From: a virus
Direction: 5' to 3' (one strand)
Virus record (IMG/VR): IMGVR_UViG_3300027985_000891
Coordinates: 60,899 to 124,898 of that record
Length of the DNA stretch: 64,000 nt
The notes beneath the pieces are model-generated. The model saw nothing but the letters and a program-made list of their open reading frames with translations, was not told the DNA's origin and did no database searches. Within the stretch, counting starts at the first letter, position 1. Each line of letters opens with the position of its first letter. This document shows, piece after piece, positions 47,380 to 57,080 of the stretch. The position numbers were made by a program, and so were the translations under genes.

Positions 47380-48148
47380 CCAAGAGGCAAAACCTACTAC
47401 TGTTAGATCAATGATTATTATCAGTCGCCCCAAAGTGGGTAAAACTGAAGCATTACTGAAACTGCCAGATAGTATACTTTTTGATCTTGAGAACTCAGCT
47501 CATCTGTATGGAGGCACCTATGTGAACATTGATGATGAGTGCAGAAAACTAAAAAGTGGCCCGATTAATGTTTTGCTACAATATGCCGAACTTATTAAGA
47601 AAGAAAATGAAAACTTGGGTCATTTTAAGTATAAATTTGGTATTATTGACACTATATCTGCCCTTGAAGAATACTGTGATGCATATGCTACGTATTTGTA
47701 TACCAAAAGTCAACAGGGTCAGAATTTTAAAGGCAAAAGCGTTGTTACCGAACTAGAGTACGGCGCAGGGTATAACTGGCTACGAACCGCATTCGATATG
47801 GTATTATCTCCATTCTTTCACCTGTTTGAAACCCTAATCTTGACTTCTCATGTCAAGGATAGTTCTATAACAATTAGAGGAGTAGTAACACCATCGATCG
47901 ATATCAATCTGACCGGTAAACTCAAGTTAATTACTACTGCCAAAGTAGATGCTATTGGTACAATGTTCCGTGATCCGGATAAAGACAATACCAATATTCT
48001 AAGTTTCAAGACTATGAGTACTGATGTTGTATGTGGTGCTCGACCTCCTCATTTAAGTAATAAGGAGTTTGTGATCTCTGAGAAAGACCCAGTTTCTGGA
48101 GATCTTAGAACGAACTGGGATGGCATTTTTCCAACTAATTTTTCTTAA
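47360..48148 (+). CDS. RecA-like P-loop ATPase (Sak4-like), 262 aa
   Basis: Walker A IIISRPKVGKTEALLKL near residue 22 and Walker B FKYKFGIIDTISALEEY near 97, followed by LILTSHVKDSSI near 160, match the AAA_24/Sak4 group of phage single-strand annealing or recombination ATPases. The next gene looks like its single-strand binding partner. Confidence 0.8.
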   Translation: MIELPSSQEAKPTTVRSMIIISRPKVGKTEALLKLPDSILFDLENSAHLYGGTYVNIDDECRKLKSGPINVLLQYAELIKKENENLGHFKYKFGIIDTISALEEYCDAYATYLYTKSQQGQNFKGKSVVTELEYGAGYNWLRTAFDMVLSPFFHLFETLILTSHVKDSSITIRGVVTPSIDINLTGKLKLITTAKVDAIGTMFRDPDKDNTNILSFKTMSTDVVCGARPPHLSNKEFVISEKDPVSGDLRTNWDGIFPTNFS

Positions 48149-48165
48149 TCATAACATGTTATCAT

Positions 48166-48807
48166 ATGAAATACGGTTTTAGAGAAGATCAGGTTAACAC
48201 TGGAGGTCCTAAGTTTCCAATAGGACCGGCCATTGATAATGTTATACTTGAAAAGGTAGAATATGTATCTGGTCAAGACAAGAATGGGTCATCTTTTGAA
48301 GCAGTTGACTTTTATTACCAACGAGAAGATGAGGCCGGAGTTGAACAAAAGATCAAGGATAGACTTTTTACCGTAAATGAGTCTACTTTGCAGCCTAAAC
48401 CTAATATGACATTAGAAGATGTCACTAAGAAGGCATATGAGGTCTTCAACACTAAATTGCTCCGAGTAGCGGAAGCATGCAATATCGGCAGAGAAGAAGT
48501 ACAAGAACAATGTGCTAATAGCTCTACTTTTCGAGAGCTTATTGAAACGTATGCTGAAATCATTAATAGTCGGGCAAAGGGTAATTTCTTTTGGTTGAAA
48601 ACCCTGCCTGACAATAATGGATATACCCGGGTAGCAGCATTCACAGACTTTATACAAAATATGTCTGAGAGTACTTGTAGACTCATGTATACCAAGTATG
48701 AACAGGATAAGATAGCTAACATGCGTACAGCACCAGCTGCTGGCGTGCATGAAGAAGCAGGAGCTCCGGGTACAGACTGGAGCAATGTTTCGGAAAGCAA
48801 GTTCTAA
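48166..48807 (+). CDS. SSB-like or recombination partner protein, 213 aa
   Basis: Located directly after the Sak4-like ATPase gene as in many phages. Beta-rich N-terminal part (AIDNVILEKVEYVSGQDKNG; EAVDFYYQREDEAGVEQ), then helices, and an acidic C-terminus ending SNVSESKF (terminal Phe). Suggests a single-strand DNA-binding protein, but the fold is not demonstrated. Confidence 0.6.
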   Translation: MKYGFREDQVNTGGPKFPIGPAIDNVILEKVEYVSGQDKNGSSFEAVDFYYQREDEAGVEQKIKDRLFTVNESTLQPKPNMTLEDVTKKAYEVFNTKLLRVAEACNIGREEVQEQCANSSTFRELIETYAEIINSRAKGNFFWLKTLPDNNGYTRVAAFTDFIQNMSESTCRLMYTKYEQDKIANMRTAPAAGVHEEAGAPGTDWSNVSESKF

Positions 48808-48823
48808 TCATTTAAGGGTCGTA

Positions 48824-48855
48824 AGGTCTCAGACAAAGTGTCTGGGGCCTTTTTA
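48824..48855 (+). terminator. Intrinsic terminator
   Basis: AGGTCTCAGACA (48824-48835) pairs with TGTCTGGGGCCT (48839-48850) with two G-T pairs, loop AAG, then TTTTT. Confidence 0.85.
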
Positions 48856-48862
48856 GTTTTAG

Positions 48863-49876
48863 ATGATGAAATACAACTTTATCAACATTCACGTTTCAAG
48901 TAAAGCACACCTCAACCAGACAGTGTCAGATGAGGATATTATTTACTTCTGTTATGGTGATTTTGATTATAACGAGTATTTAATAAGCCCCAGAGGAGAG
49001 AGGGATCCATCACTAATATTTGATATCTATAATGGCGAACTTAAGTGGAGAGACTTTGGCCGGTCTCCTTATCCACGAGATGCTGTCGAATTCTACATGT
49101 ATTGTGAGGAAATCAACAACGATCGCAATATCAGCTATGGAAGAGCACTTAACGAGATTAAGTATAAGGTCAAACCAGGCATATGTCCTCAGACCAACTA
49201 TAAAACTAAAACAGAGGCGATACCCGCTCTGAAGTTTAGAAGAACCTATTATTCCTGGGAACTCAAGTATTGGGAAGACTATCATATCCAATATAGCACT
49301 CTAAATCATTTTGATGTTTATCCGGGAGAGTTATGGGTCAATAAGATCTTATGGCATCGATCTACAGAAGGAGATCCTATGTTTGTATACTTATTTGACC
49401 AAAAGAAGTCGATATGGAAAGCCTATCGCCCCCACGCTCCCTGGGAAATTGTTAAAGGTAAAAATCAGCGAAAACGCTTCTATACAGAAAACACTACACA
49501 TCACATCCAAGGATATAAGCAAATACCAGAAGAAGGAGAAATACTCTTCATTACCAAGAGTATGAAAGATGTGATGATATTCTTTGAACTAGGATTACCC
49601 GCTATAGCACCACACTCGGAAAATGATTTTATACCGTTATCCGTGTTAGAAATATTAAGGAACAAGTATACACATATCATCGTTAATTACGATAATGATT
49701 ACACTGGAATTAGTCGTAGTACTGCAATAACTCAAGAACACAAATTATTACACTGGAACGTTCCTAAAGGCTATATCGGCAATCCCAAGGATCCATCTGA
49801 CTTATCAAAAAGTCATGGATTGAAAGAAGTCGAGTTACAAGTAAATAATCGACTTAGATACTATAGTATCATATAA
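48863..49876 (+). CDS. DnaG-type primase with TOPRIM domain, 337 aa
   Basis: N-terminal DnaG-like part (EYLISPRGERDPSLIFDIYN, then ELKWRDFGRSPYPRDAVEFY) and TOPRIM region: EGEILFITKSMKDVM near residue 225 (Glu/Lys pattern) and HIIVNYDNDYTGISRST near 270 (D-x-D). No zinc finger was seen. Makes primers for the polymerase. Confidence 0.87.
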   Translation: MMKYNFINIHVSSKAHLNQTVSDEDIIYFCYGDFDYNEYLISPRGERDPSLIFDIYNGELKWRDFGRSPYPRDAVEFYMYCEEINNDRNISYGRALNEIKYKVKPGICPQTNYKTKTEAIPALKFRRTYYSWELKYWEDYHIQYSTLNHFDVYPGELWVNKILWHRSTEGDPMFVYLFDQKKSIWKAYRPHAPWEIVKGKNQRKRFYTENTTHHIQGYKQIPEEGEILFITKSMKDVMIFFELGLPAIAPHSENDFIPLSVLEILRNKYTHIIVNYDNDYTGISRSTAITQEHKLLHWNVPKGYIGNPKDPSDLSKSHGLKEVELQVNNRLRYYSII

Positions 49877-49917
49877 ACTTTTTTTATTATATAAACTCAC
49901 ATAATTTTTGGAATTTT

Positions 49918-50619
49918 ATGGGGTCCGAATATTTAAACAATATTTTTGGAACCTGGCTCGATCCGCTAACTCGTTGGGGTATGGCTTTTGGTTTTGGCAA
50001 AATGATTAAGTCTTTAGATGAGGCTTACAAAACTGACGTTATTTATCCTCCTAAAACTAAAGTGTTTCGAGTTTTTCAGGTAACACCTTTCGATCAGGTT
50101 AAAGTGATCATGCTTTTACAGGATCCATATCATGATGGTAAAGCTACCGGCTTGGCAGCAGCAAATGAACTAGATCCCAACAGTGAGATCACACATATGT
50201 CACCTTCATTACAGGTGATCTATAGAGAGTGGCAGAATGATCCTGCTACTACGGCTAGTGAAGAGTTTGATCCTACATTTATATCCTGGGCAAATCAGGG
50301 AGTAATGATGTTAAATGCAGCACTTACTGTAAAGCAAGGAACACCTACTTCACACCTATCTATCTGGAGACCATGGACTGAAAAGTTTCTACTCTCATTA
50401 AGTCAAGAGAAACCTAATCTAGTATACGTATTGATGGGTCGTAAAGCTCAAGAATGGAAAAGTTACATTATTAATGGAAGAATTATCACTGTACCACATC
50501 CGGCAGCTGAAGTTTATGCTGCACGCTTCAACAAGGAAGCTGGATTTTACCAGTCACGCATTTTTTCTAAAGTTAATGAAGCATTATCTCTATTTAAACA
50601 GGAACCTATATCATGGTAA
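49918..50619 (+). CDS. ung: Uracil-DNA glycosylase, family 1, 233 aa
   Basis: Motif A VIMLLQDPYHDGKATGLA near residue 62 (QDPYH with the catalytic Asp) and motif B VPHPAAEVYA near 195 (HPSP-like). Excises uracil from DNA. The motif B change SP to AA is mild. A standard gene of crAss-like phages. The box TAATTTTTG lies shortly before ATG 49918. Confidence 0.93.
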   Translation: MGSEYLNNIFGTWLDPLTRWGMAFGFGKMIKSLDEAYKTDVIYPPKTKVFRVFQVTPFDQVKVIMLLQDPYHDGKATGLAAANELDPNSEITHMSPSLQVIYREWQNDPATTASEEFDPTFISWANQGVMMLNAALTVKQGTPTSHLSIWRPWTEKFLLSLSQEKPNLVYVLMGRKAQEWKSYIINGRIITVPHPAAEVYAARFNKEAGFYQSRIFSKVNEALSLFKQEPISW

Positions 50620-51089
50620 AAGGTAATGCATTAACGGAAGTACATGAGAAAAGAATCGCTAGACTATTTCATATGTTCTCTGACTTTAATGTAGATATAG
50701 CAGGGAATCCTAACTATCCCATGATCGTTATTGATCGGGTGAAACTATTACATACTTATATTAATAACTTCGATCTATATTTCCTAGAAAAAATGAGTAT
50801 CAATGGGGAAATACCGCCTACAATCTTTCAGCATAAGTTACGCCAAGGGACAAAAGTTTCTAAGTCTCAACTCGAAGAGTATGTGGAGACCTACGGATTT
50901 CGAAGAGTGTATCCTATTAAACTATATGGAACTGACCTATTTTTGTCTGGTTGGAATTTCAAAGATCGACACAGAGGCTTGCTTAAGTACCCTGTCTTTG
51001 CTAGGTACCGTTGTCACTACTTCTTCAGTCATGAAATCGTAGATAGTATTATTGAAGATTATCCTGAATATAAACTGTTAAAAATATGA
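50613..51089 (+). CDS. Protein 158 aa, unknown
   Basis: Overlaps the glycosylase gene by 7 bases. Helical N-terminal part, then VYPIKLYGTDLFLSGWNFKD and a Tyr/Phe-rich end. No family. Confidence 0.6.
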   Translation: MVKGNALTEVHEKRIARLFHMFSDFNVDIAGNPNYPMIVIDRVKLLHTYINNFDLYFLEKMSINGEIPPTIFQHKLRQGTKVSKSQLEEYVETYGFRRVYPIKLYGTDLFLSGWNFKDRHRGLLKYPVFARYRCHYFFSHEIVDSIIEDYPEYKLLKI

Positions 51090-51181
51090 GCTTAATCCTT
51101 TTTATCATTTGTACAACTATCTTTCTAATAGTATTCTTTAGTATGATAGAAAACATTGTCAAAAAATATAGAAAACCATGA
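51086..51181 (+). CDS. Tiny membrane peptide, 31 aa
   Basis: MSLILFIICTTIFLIVFFSM, then a basic end. ATGA overlap with the previous gene and with the VWA gene. Confidence 0.45.
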   Translation: MSLILFIICTTIFLIVFFSMIENIVKKYRKP

Positions 51182-52428
51182 ATGTACTCGCAGATCTTGC
51201 ACGCATAGGTAGACAAATTATTATTCGTCACTCTTACTATGGTATCTTTTTGTCTACACTTAATAGAAAAGTAGACAATGATCCTCAAAGATGTCCTACT
51301 GCTGGTGTATCCAAGAATGGATTGAACACTCAGATCGCAGTGAATGAAGAGTTTTGGTACAAACTATCCCAGGGAGAGAAGATGTTTGTTCTCATCCACG
51401 AACTACTACATATATGTCTGTTCCATATTACTATGAGACAGTCTTATCGTGACTATATTATGTTTAATATAGCAGCTGATCTTGAGATCAATCAGTATCT
51501 ATTTGCCATGGACGATGTAGACAATTTAGCCGGTGCACTCAAGCTGGAAGACCATGGCTTTGATCCTAAAAATGAGGCGCTTAAGGGTACCCGATATTAT
51601 TATGAGAAACTCATGCAAAAGAGGGAAAAGAATCAACTACCTAAAGGTACTCAACAATTATATGAAGCCATGGCTAAAGGTGAACAAACTATATGTTCTC
51701 ATAAAACCTGGAATGAGTTTGAAGGTTTAACAGAGAGTGAAAAGCGTGTCATTGAAGAACAGATACGTAGCCAAATGAAAAGTTCATGGGAGAACGTAGA
51801 TAAAAGTCGAGGTAACATTCCTAATGCATTAAAAGGTATACTCGATGAGATTCTAAAACCTAAGAAAGCTATCTTTGATTGGCGTAGAACGATACGTCAG
51901 TTTACCGGTGCATATTCTAATGAGATCTTTACCAAAAAACTTCGAAGGAAATACAACAAAAGATTTCCTGCTATGCCCGGGCTCAAGATTAAGAACCAAA
52001 AGAGTTTACTTTGTGCAGTAGATACATCTGGTTCAGTATCTAAAGATGAGTTTATTGAATTCATGAGAGAAATCGATGTTGTCCGTCGTGCTGGTGTACA
52101 TGTTACTGTTGTTGAATGTGATGCATATGTAGACAAAGAAAAGGGTGTATATAAATTCACCGGTCTAAGCTCTATTCAAGATCGTAAAGTAACCGGTGGA
52201 GGTGGTACCTCATTCGATCCGCCTATTGAATTTCTTAACGAAGAAGCTAACAAGTATAGTGCACTTATTTATTTCACGGATGGATATGCTCCATGTCCGG
52301 ATACCATTCCTCGTCGTCCTGTGATGTGGGTCATCTCTCAAAGTGGTGACAGCATTCAGCACTTAAAAGAGCAGGGTTTTCCTGGAGTTATCATTCGTAT
52401 TCCTGAAGAAGAAAATTTTCATTCATAA
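51178..52428 (+). CDS. VWA and metallopeptidase-like protein, 416 aa
   Basis: N-terminal metallopeptidase-like motif VLIHELLHICLFHITMRQ (HExxH near residue 74) and C-terminal VWA domain: CAVDTSGSVSKDEF near 281 (MIDAS DxSxS), then VTGGGGTSFDPPIEF near 335, YFTDGYAPCP near 360. The architecture is that of COG3864-type proteins paired with MoxR ATPases. Probably a chaperone-like or regulatory complex. Confidence 0.85.
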   Translation: MNVLADLARIGRQIIIRHSYYGIFLSTLNRKVDNDPQRCPTAGVSKNGLNTQIAVNEEFWYKLSQGEKMFVLIHELLHICLFHITMRQSYRDYIMFNIAADLEINQYLFAMDDVDNLAGALKLEDHGFDPKNEALKGTRYYYEKLMQKREKNQLPKGTQQLYEAMAKGEQTICSHKTWNEFEGLTESEKRVIEEQIRSQMKSSWENVDKSRGNIPNALKGILDEILKPKKAIFDWRRTIRQFTGAYSNEIFTKKLRRKYNKRFPAMPGLKIKNQKSLLCAVDTSGSVSKDEFIEFMREIDVVRRAGVHVTVVECDAYVDKEKGVYKFTGLSSIQDRKVTGGGGTSFDPPIEFLNEEANKYSALIYFTDGYAPCPDTIPRRPVMWVISQSGDSIQHLKEQGFPGVIIRIPEEENFHS

Positions 52429-52442
52429 CTTAACATTAAAAC

Positions 52443-53705
52443 ATGGGTAAAAAACAGAAGCAATCAAAAGATGACGGCATGATTCAATTTGATATCGATG
52501 CTGCAAAAGGTATTGTTAAGTATCTGATTCAGAACAACAGAGACAATGCAAAGAAAGGTATCAAGAAGAAGGTAGCCGTTGAGTTAATAGGTGATGCCGG
52601 TCTAGGTAAGACTAGTGCATTACTCCAGGTCGCCGATGAAATGAACATGGAGATGTGTAAGATAAATCTGGCACAGATTGAGGAGATAGGTGACATCGTA
52701 GGTTTTCCGGAAAAGAAACACTTCATTCATCGTAAGAATGATGAAGGTAAAATCGAAGAGAAGTGTATCAGTGAACCTCAGTTACCTGCATGGTTTGCTG
52801 CAGGTTGGGAGCCAATGGATAAAGATCCGGTAATGAGTTATGCTGCACCGGAATGGATTTCTAATCGTGGTCCATCAGGTATCCTCTTATTGGATGACTG
52901 GACTCGAGCAGATCAAAGATTCATTCAGGCAGTCATGGACTTAATTGACCGGGGTGAATACATTTCCTGGACACTGCCGCATGACTGGCATATTGTGTTG
53001 ACATCTAACCCAGCTAACGGTGAGTATATCGTTAATGAAACAGATGATGCACAAGCTACCAGATTTCTATCGATGGGCATCAAATACAACGAGAAGATCT
53101 GGGCAGAATGGGCTGAACATAATCACATTGATTCAAGATGCATTAACTTCATGCTCTTTAATCCAGAGGTGGTAACAGGTGCCAAGGATAAGGATAACAA
53201 CCAGCGAATACCTGCCAATCCAAGACAGTGGGTGAATTTCTTTCATACTATTAACAATCTTGATGACTATCAACAAAAAGATAACCTGCGAAGGATCGAA
53301 ACGTTGGGTCAGATGGCATTAGGTAATGAGTTGATCACCATGTTCCTTGCCTTTATTCATAATAACATGGATAAGTTACCGGACCCAGAGTTTATGATCA
53401 AAGAACCTTCTCTTGATAAAGTATTGTTTCAGATCAAAGACTGTGTAGGTACCGGTGCGAAGTACAGAAATGATATAGGTAGTGTATTATCGATTCGATT
53501 TGCTAACTATCTAATCAAGTATGCAGATGAGAATCCTGTGACTAGTAGAGTCATAGACAGGGTTCATGATATTATTGTTAACGAAGTATTTGGTGCTGAT
53601 TTAAGTTATACAATTGCCAAAAAGGTATACTTTAAACACAGGCAGAAGTTTGTATCTTTAATTAGTAAGCCAACCTTCATGAAGTATATAACAGTAACTC
53701 AATGA
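52443..53705 (+). CDS. MoxR-family AAA+ ATPase, 420 aa
   Basis: Walker A ELIGDAGLGKTSALLQV near residue 51, Walker B ILLLDDWTRAD near 151, sensor-like HIVLTSNPANGEYIVNET near 190. Forms the MoxR half of the MoxR/VWA pair with the gene just upstream (14 bases). Ends at a terminator. Confidence 0.87.
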   Translation: MGKKQKQSKDDGMIQFDIDAAKGIVKYLIQNNRDNAKKGIKKKVAVELIGDAGLGKTSALLQVADEMNMEMCKINLAQIEEIGDIVGFPEKKHFIHRKNDEGKIEEKCISEPQLPAWFAAGWEPMDKDPVMSYAAPEWISNRGPSGILLLDDWTRADQRFIQAVMDLIDRGEYISWTLPHDWHIVLTSNPANGEYIVNETDDAQATRFLSMGIKYNEKIWAEWAEHNHIDSRCINFMLFNPEVVTGAKDKDNNQRIPANPRQWVNFFHTINNLDDYQQKDNLRRIETLGQMALGNELITMFLAFIHNNMDKLPDPEFMIKEPSLDKVLFQIKDCVGTGAKYRNDIGSVLSIRFANYLIKYADENPVTSRVIDRVHDIIVNEVFGADLSYTIAKKVYFKHRQKFVSLISKPTFMKYITVTQ

Positions 53706-53740
53706 GAACTATTAAATGTTTTGATGTTAATAGTACATAT

Positions 53741-53767
53741 GGGGCGTCTATTGTGACGCCTCTTTTT
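53741..53767 (+). terminator. Intrinsic terminator after the MoxR gene
   Basis: GGCGTC (53743-53748) with GACGCC (53755-53760), extended by two outer pairs, then TTTTT at 53763-53767. Confidence 0.8.
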
Positions 53768-53794
53768 ATTTGGCCTGACCAATACGAACGCATC

Positions 53795-54889
53795 ATGTCT
53801 TTTAACGTAGGTACTGTCTCCAAATTGAAAGAAGGAGATAAAGTATTTTTTCCTAATCATATTGATTACCCGAGAGTTAAGTTTCGCCAGTGGGCAGAAG
53901 AAAGAGGCATTGCTATTGCCAAGTTTCCTAAGAATGCTAACGTTACTATCGTTGATACAGATGTAATGGATAATATACTCAAGTCCATAAAGAAAGTAAC
54001 GATTCATAAACGAGCTATCAATGCTATTGATATGCCTATGGTATATAGCGATTACTATGAATCATTTACAGATCAAACTATTTACTGGATAGGAACCCTT
54101 GATGGAGCGTATGCTGCTTCTGGAAGACATTATCCCAAACTTGAACCGGATGTATCAGTAGAACTATACATGCTCTATGATCCTTTAGTTAAAGATGAGA
54201 AAGCTCTTGAGCAGTTCGATCTATTGATCAACAAATACATCTCTTCGAAAGAGATGAATGTCATATCCTGGTCTGATTTTTATACTCAAGTATCCAGTGA
54301 TCTCAAACTGACTCCAGAAAACTTTTGGAACATTCATGCGATGTTATGCAGTGAAGACCATGAGACAAGGGAATTAGGAGTAGAAATGATGACAAACTTT
54401 GACCCTAGTCATTCTGTTTTTCTATTTGATCTGCTTTTCTTATTAAGAAACACTACAATCAGATCGTCTATAACTTACAACAAGGTCACTTTTAAACCAT
54501 TACGTAACATGTTAGGTAATTTGTACACAGACAATAGTCGTTATGGTAATGACTATGATTATCAAAGTGGCTACTTTTTACAAAACATATTTACATATAT
54601 GGTTAAGTGGTACAAAGAGCATAAGTTAGGTCATATGATTCCAAGTGATTTTATCAAAGATCTTTATAGAAGGATACTCGATAAAGTAGAGACACCTGCT
54701 GAAACAATCAAATGGTTACCTGGTTTAAAAGTACATAGTATTATCTTTGATTTAAATCCTGAGTATTTTCCTAATCAAGTATCTAACTATCTAAAAGATG
54801 AGCAAGAGGAACAGACAGGCGGGACATCAGTGGGAGAGGTCGTGCATGAGTTTACTGAAGAAGATCTTTCCGAATATAGTAACAAGTAG
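53795..54889 (+). CDS. S-D-x-E-T family protein, 364 aa
   Basis: Start chosen at ATG 53795 because the frame from 53702 would cross the terminator. It carries MLCSEDHETRELGVEMMTNF near residue 188 in mid-protein, then VFLFDLLFLLRNTTIRSSI, so the module is not always terminal. The rest is unknown; the module in longer form resembles segments I recall from crAss-like proteins. Confidence 0.65.
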   Translation: MSFNVGTVSKLKEGDKVFFPNHIDYPRVKFRQWAEERGIAIAKFPKNANVTIVDTDVMDNILKSIKKVTIHKRAINAIDMPMVYSDYYESFTDQTIYWIGTLDGAYAASGRHYPKLEPDVSVELYMLYDPLVKDEKALEQFDLLINKYISSKEMNVISWSDFYTQVSSDLKLTPENFWNIHAMLCSEDHETRELGVEMMTNFDPSHSVFLFDLLFLLRNTTIRSSITYNKVTFKPLRNMLGNLYTDNSRYGNDYDYQSGYFLQNIFTYMVKWYKEHKLGHMIPSDFIKDLYRRILDKVETPAETIKWLPGLKVHSIIFDLNPEYFPNQVSNYLKDEQEEQTGGTSVGEVVHEFTEEDLSEYSNK

Positions 54890-55169
54890 ATCCGAGTCCA
54901 GATCACGAGATAATATGAAGGTGGATCTGATGAATAAGGATGAACATATATATGGTCAGCTCCCTCTTCACTTTCAATGTAAGACTTTAAGTAAAGGAGC
55001 TAATTACCATAAGCTGCTATCTGAGATGCCGACACCTGGGTGTATTTTACATAAGCTTACCTCTAAATCAGAAGGAGGTAAGTTTATGCCCCAGGGAGAG
55101 TATGCGATCATGCATGTAGAAACACTTCTTAATCTTTTATACAAAGCTTATGGAGAGAAAGAAGATTGA
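54798..55169 (+). CDS. PD-(D/E)XK nuclease, resolvase-like, 123 aa
   Basis: Compact nuclease core: Glu in GHQWERSCMSLLKKIF near residue 14, D in SRDNMKVDLMN near 44, QCK in LPLHFQCKTLSKGANY near 60. Fits a Holliday junction resolvase or small restriction-like nuclease. Contains the dispersed motif at 55090. Confidence 0.75.
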   Translation: MSKRNRQAGHQWERSCMSLLKKIFPNIVTSRSESRSRDNMKVDLMNKDEHIYGQLPLHFQCKTLSKGANYHKLLSEMPTPGCILHKLTSKSEGGKFMPQGEYAIMHVETLLNLLYKAYGEKED

Positions 55170-55530
55170 ATTATCAAGAGTATATGATGTATCCTATCTC
55201 AGTAACCATATATTTATAAGAAACCTTGCTCGAAACGATTCTTTTCATTATCACATCATAAAAAAATATCCTATGTATTTATTACTTGCTAATCCTGAGA
55301 CCTTTGAAGTACATCAAGTTCAAGAAAACAAACAAGATTATAATGAGTTCACAACAATAGTTCAACTCAAACCTCCACCCAATAGTGGTAAGGATGTATT
55401 TCATATCACTGAACTTACTACCATTGAAGGTCTTAACTTCGAACAGATCATGAATATGATGTACTCCGAAGATGAAGAAACCAAAACTTTAGTAGAAGAT
55501 ATTCTACTTAACTATCAGAAACAAGATTAA
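55150..55530 (+). CDS. S-D-x-E-T family protein, 126 aa
   Basis: Ends with EQIMNMMYSEDEETKTLVED then ILLNYQKQD. The N-terminal 90 residues are unrelated to other members. Overlaps neighbours by 20 and 1 bases. Confidence 0.65.
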   Translation: MERKKIELSRVYDVSYLSNHIFIRNLARNDSFHYHIIKKYPMYLLLANPETFEVHQVQENKQDYNEFTTIVQLKPPPNSGKDVFHITELTTIEGLNFEQIMNMMYSEDEETKTLVEDILLNYQKQD

Positions 55531-56147
55531 TGCTATTAGAACAGGTATGGTCATCCACCAATGCAAGTACGCTATTGGTATTACCACTGTTTAATGATTT
55601 AACTGCAGGCATCAAGACAAAAACAGAACCGCAAGTAGGTTTTCCATTTATTCTACTTGCGTATGAGTATGGGCTACAACGTGCCTATGTATTCCGTAAA
55701 GAAGATCCGAAGTTCCATGTTTTATATTTAGTTTTCAATATGTTAGTGTTAGAAGACTTAGGATATACGAGTAGTCCATACTATTCTTTGAATGAACTAA
55801 TTGTTGACTCTAATGTTTGTATAGATGTTGAACATATCAACGAAAAAGTTCTTTACTCTTTACAGATACCTGCCCAGTTTCTACCAGACATTGAACTGAT
55901 TATCCAAGGAAAGTATAGTGCTGTCAGTTTACAATATAAAGAGGCAGTACGTATCAAATATAAAGTAGTCCCGAAGTGGAAAAACTTATTAGGTTTCTAC
56001 TTATGCCAGGAGAATATGGCATTTGCAGTAGTCAATAAGTCAGACCGGCTTCGACTGGACATCGAAAAACATATCGGTGCTTCTGTAAGTAAGACTCAGG
56101 AGTATTACGAAGTCTTCTCTACCATAAAGGAGACATGTTTTATTTAA
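55530..56147 (+). CDS. Protein 205 aa, unknown
   Basis: Hydrophobic N-terminal half (STLLVLPLFNDLTAG; FILLAYEYGLQRAYVFRKED) then a charged C-terminal half. The stop overlaps nothing; a terminator follows. Confidence 0.6.
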   Translation: MLLEQVWSSTNASTLLVLPLFNDLTAGIKTKTEPQVGFPFILLAYEYGLQRAYVFRKEDPKFHVLYLVFNMLVLEDLGYTSSPYYSLNELIVDSNVCIDVEHINEKVLYSLQIPAQFLPDIELIIQGKYSAVSLQYKEAVRIKYKVVPKWKNLLGFYLCQENMAFAVVNKSDRLRLDIEKHIGASVSKTQEYYEVFSTIKETCFI

Positions 56148-56160
56148 GTTAGTAAGTGAG

Positions 56161-56192
56161 GGAAGATCCATACGGGTCTTCCTTTTTTTTTA
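56161..56192 (+). terminator. Intrinsic terminator
   Basis: GGAAGATCC (56161-56169) pairs with GGGTCTTCC (56174-56182), followed by eight or more T. Confidence 0.85.
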
Positions 56193-56229
56193 TCAGTGTT
56201 TTGCTTATTTTGTAGGCAAAATATGTATT

Positions 56230-56577
56230 ATGATTCAAGTAAATAATGTTCAACTGAAACACAACGGTTTACTTACCGACAACACTACCAAACTTACACT
56301 CTATCTTCCGGAATGTACTGAAGAACAGGATGTGGAACTCATTAAGATGTCTAAGAAAAGAACAGTAGGCATCATCATTGTAGATCCTGACATGCTTTCT
56401 GATATACAAGAGCTTATAGCACAGATGAAAGATTTGTTACCTGAAAAAGAAGTACTACCGGAGCCTATCGAACGTCACAAATATGAGGAATGTGTGGATC
56501 CTCTTCCCTTATTTACACAGATGGCTCGAGGAGAATTACAATCATATGCACCTGAAGTCGATGAAGAGCAATTTTGA
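56230..56577 (+). CDS. Protein 115 aa, unknown
   Basis: MIQVNNVQLKHNGLLTDNTT, then VGIIIVDPDMLSDIQELIA and an acidic end. Overlaps the next gene by 17 bases. Confidence 0.6.
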   Translation: MIQVNNVQLKHNGLLTDNTTKLTLYLPECTEEQDVELIKMSKKRTVGIIIVDPDMLSDIQELIAQMKDLLPEKEVLPEPIERHKYEECVDPLPLFTQMARGELQSYAPEVDEEQF

Positions 56578-56812
56578 TCCTATGCTCTCACGTCTGGAGA
56601 CCTTCAACATTATATCTTCAGATGTTCGTAGTCAACTCGAGGAGATGATTAAGAGCGACGACATGGAAACATATGTAATGGCTCGGGATTTTATTGTCAC
56701 GCATTACTATGATACTATGAGTGATGAACGTAAAGACCATTCCTATAATATTATTACAGACGTAGAAAAGTTTAAACGTGCACTACAAAAAGGTGTACCT
56801 GTCATCCCTTAA
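56561..56812 (+). CDS. S-D-x-E-T family protein, 83 aa
   Basis: Starts MKSNFDPMLSRLETFNIISS at ATG 56561; contains LEEMIKSDDMETYVMARDFI near residue 24, then VTHYYDTMS. One of the shortest members. Confidence 0.6.
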   Translation: MKSNFDPMLSRLETFNIISSDVRSQLEEMIKSDDMETYVMARDFIVTHYYDTMSDERKDHSYNIITDVEKFKRALQKGVPVIP

Positions 56813-57080
56813 CTTCGATGAGGAGGATTTTATTCCTTGCGAAGTTTGCAGGTCAAGAGCAGTTGATATACATCATATCGATTGCCGCGGTATGGGAGGT
56901 AGTAAGCTAAAAGATTACATAGAAAACTTAATGGCACTGTGTAGAGCATGCCATAATGAATATGGAGATAAGAAACAGTACATGACTTATCTTCTGGAAA
57001 TCCATTTAACTTATTTAGTTACCAAAAAAGTTATATCCAATGCCGACAAGCACTCAATACTTCAAGAGCGAAACGCTTAA
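56778..57080 (+). CDS. HNH endonuclease, 100 aa
   Basis: Zinc-type HNH: CEVCRSRAVDIHHIDCRG, then NLMALCRACHNEYGDK near residue 55. Start may be GTG 56778. Overlaps the previous gene by 35 bases. Could be a homing-type endonuclease or a packaging-linked HNH, but it lies in an early/middle operon. Confidence 0.85.
   Translation: MHYKKVYLSSLNFDEEDFIPCEVCRSRAVDIHHIDCRGMGGSKLKDYIENLMALCRACHNEYGDKKQYMTYLLEIHLTYLVTKKVISNADKHSILQERNA

Noticed and set aside
48315-48800. Minus-strand frame of 161 codons opposite the SSB-like gene
   Set aside because: It is a shadow of a well-placed plus-strand gene; its Ser/Leu-rich composition and lack of minus-strand neighbours argue against it.
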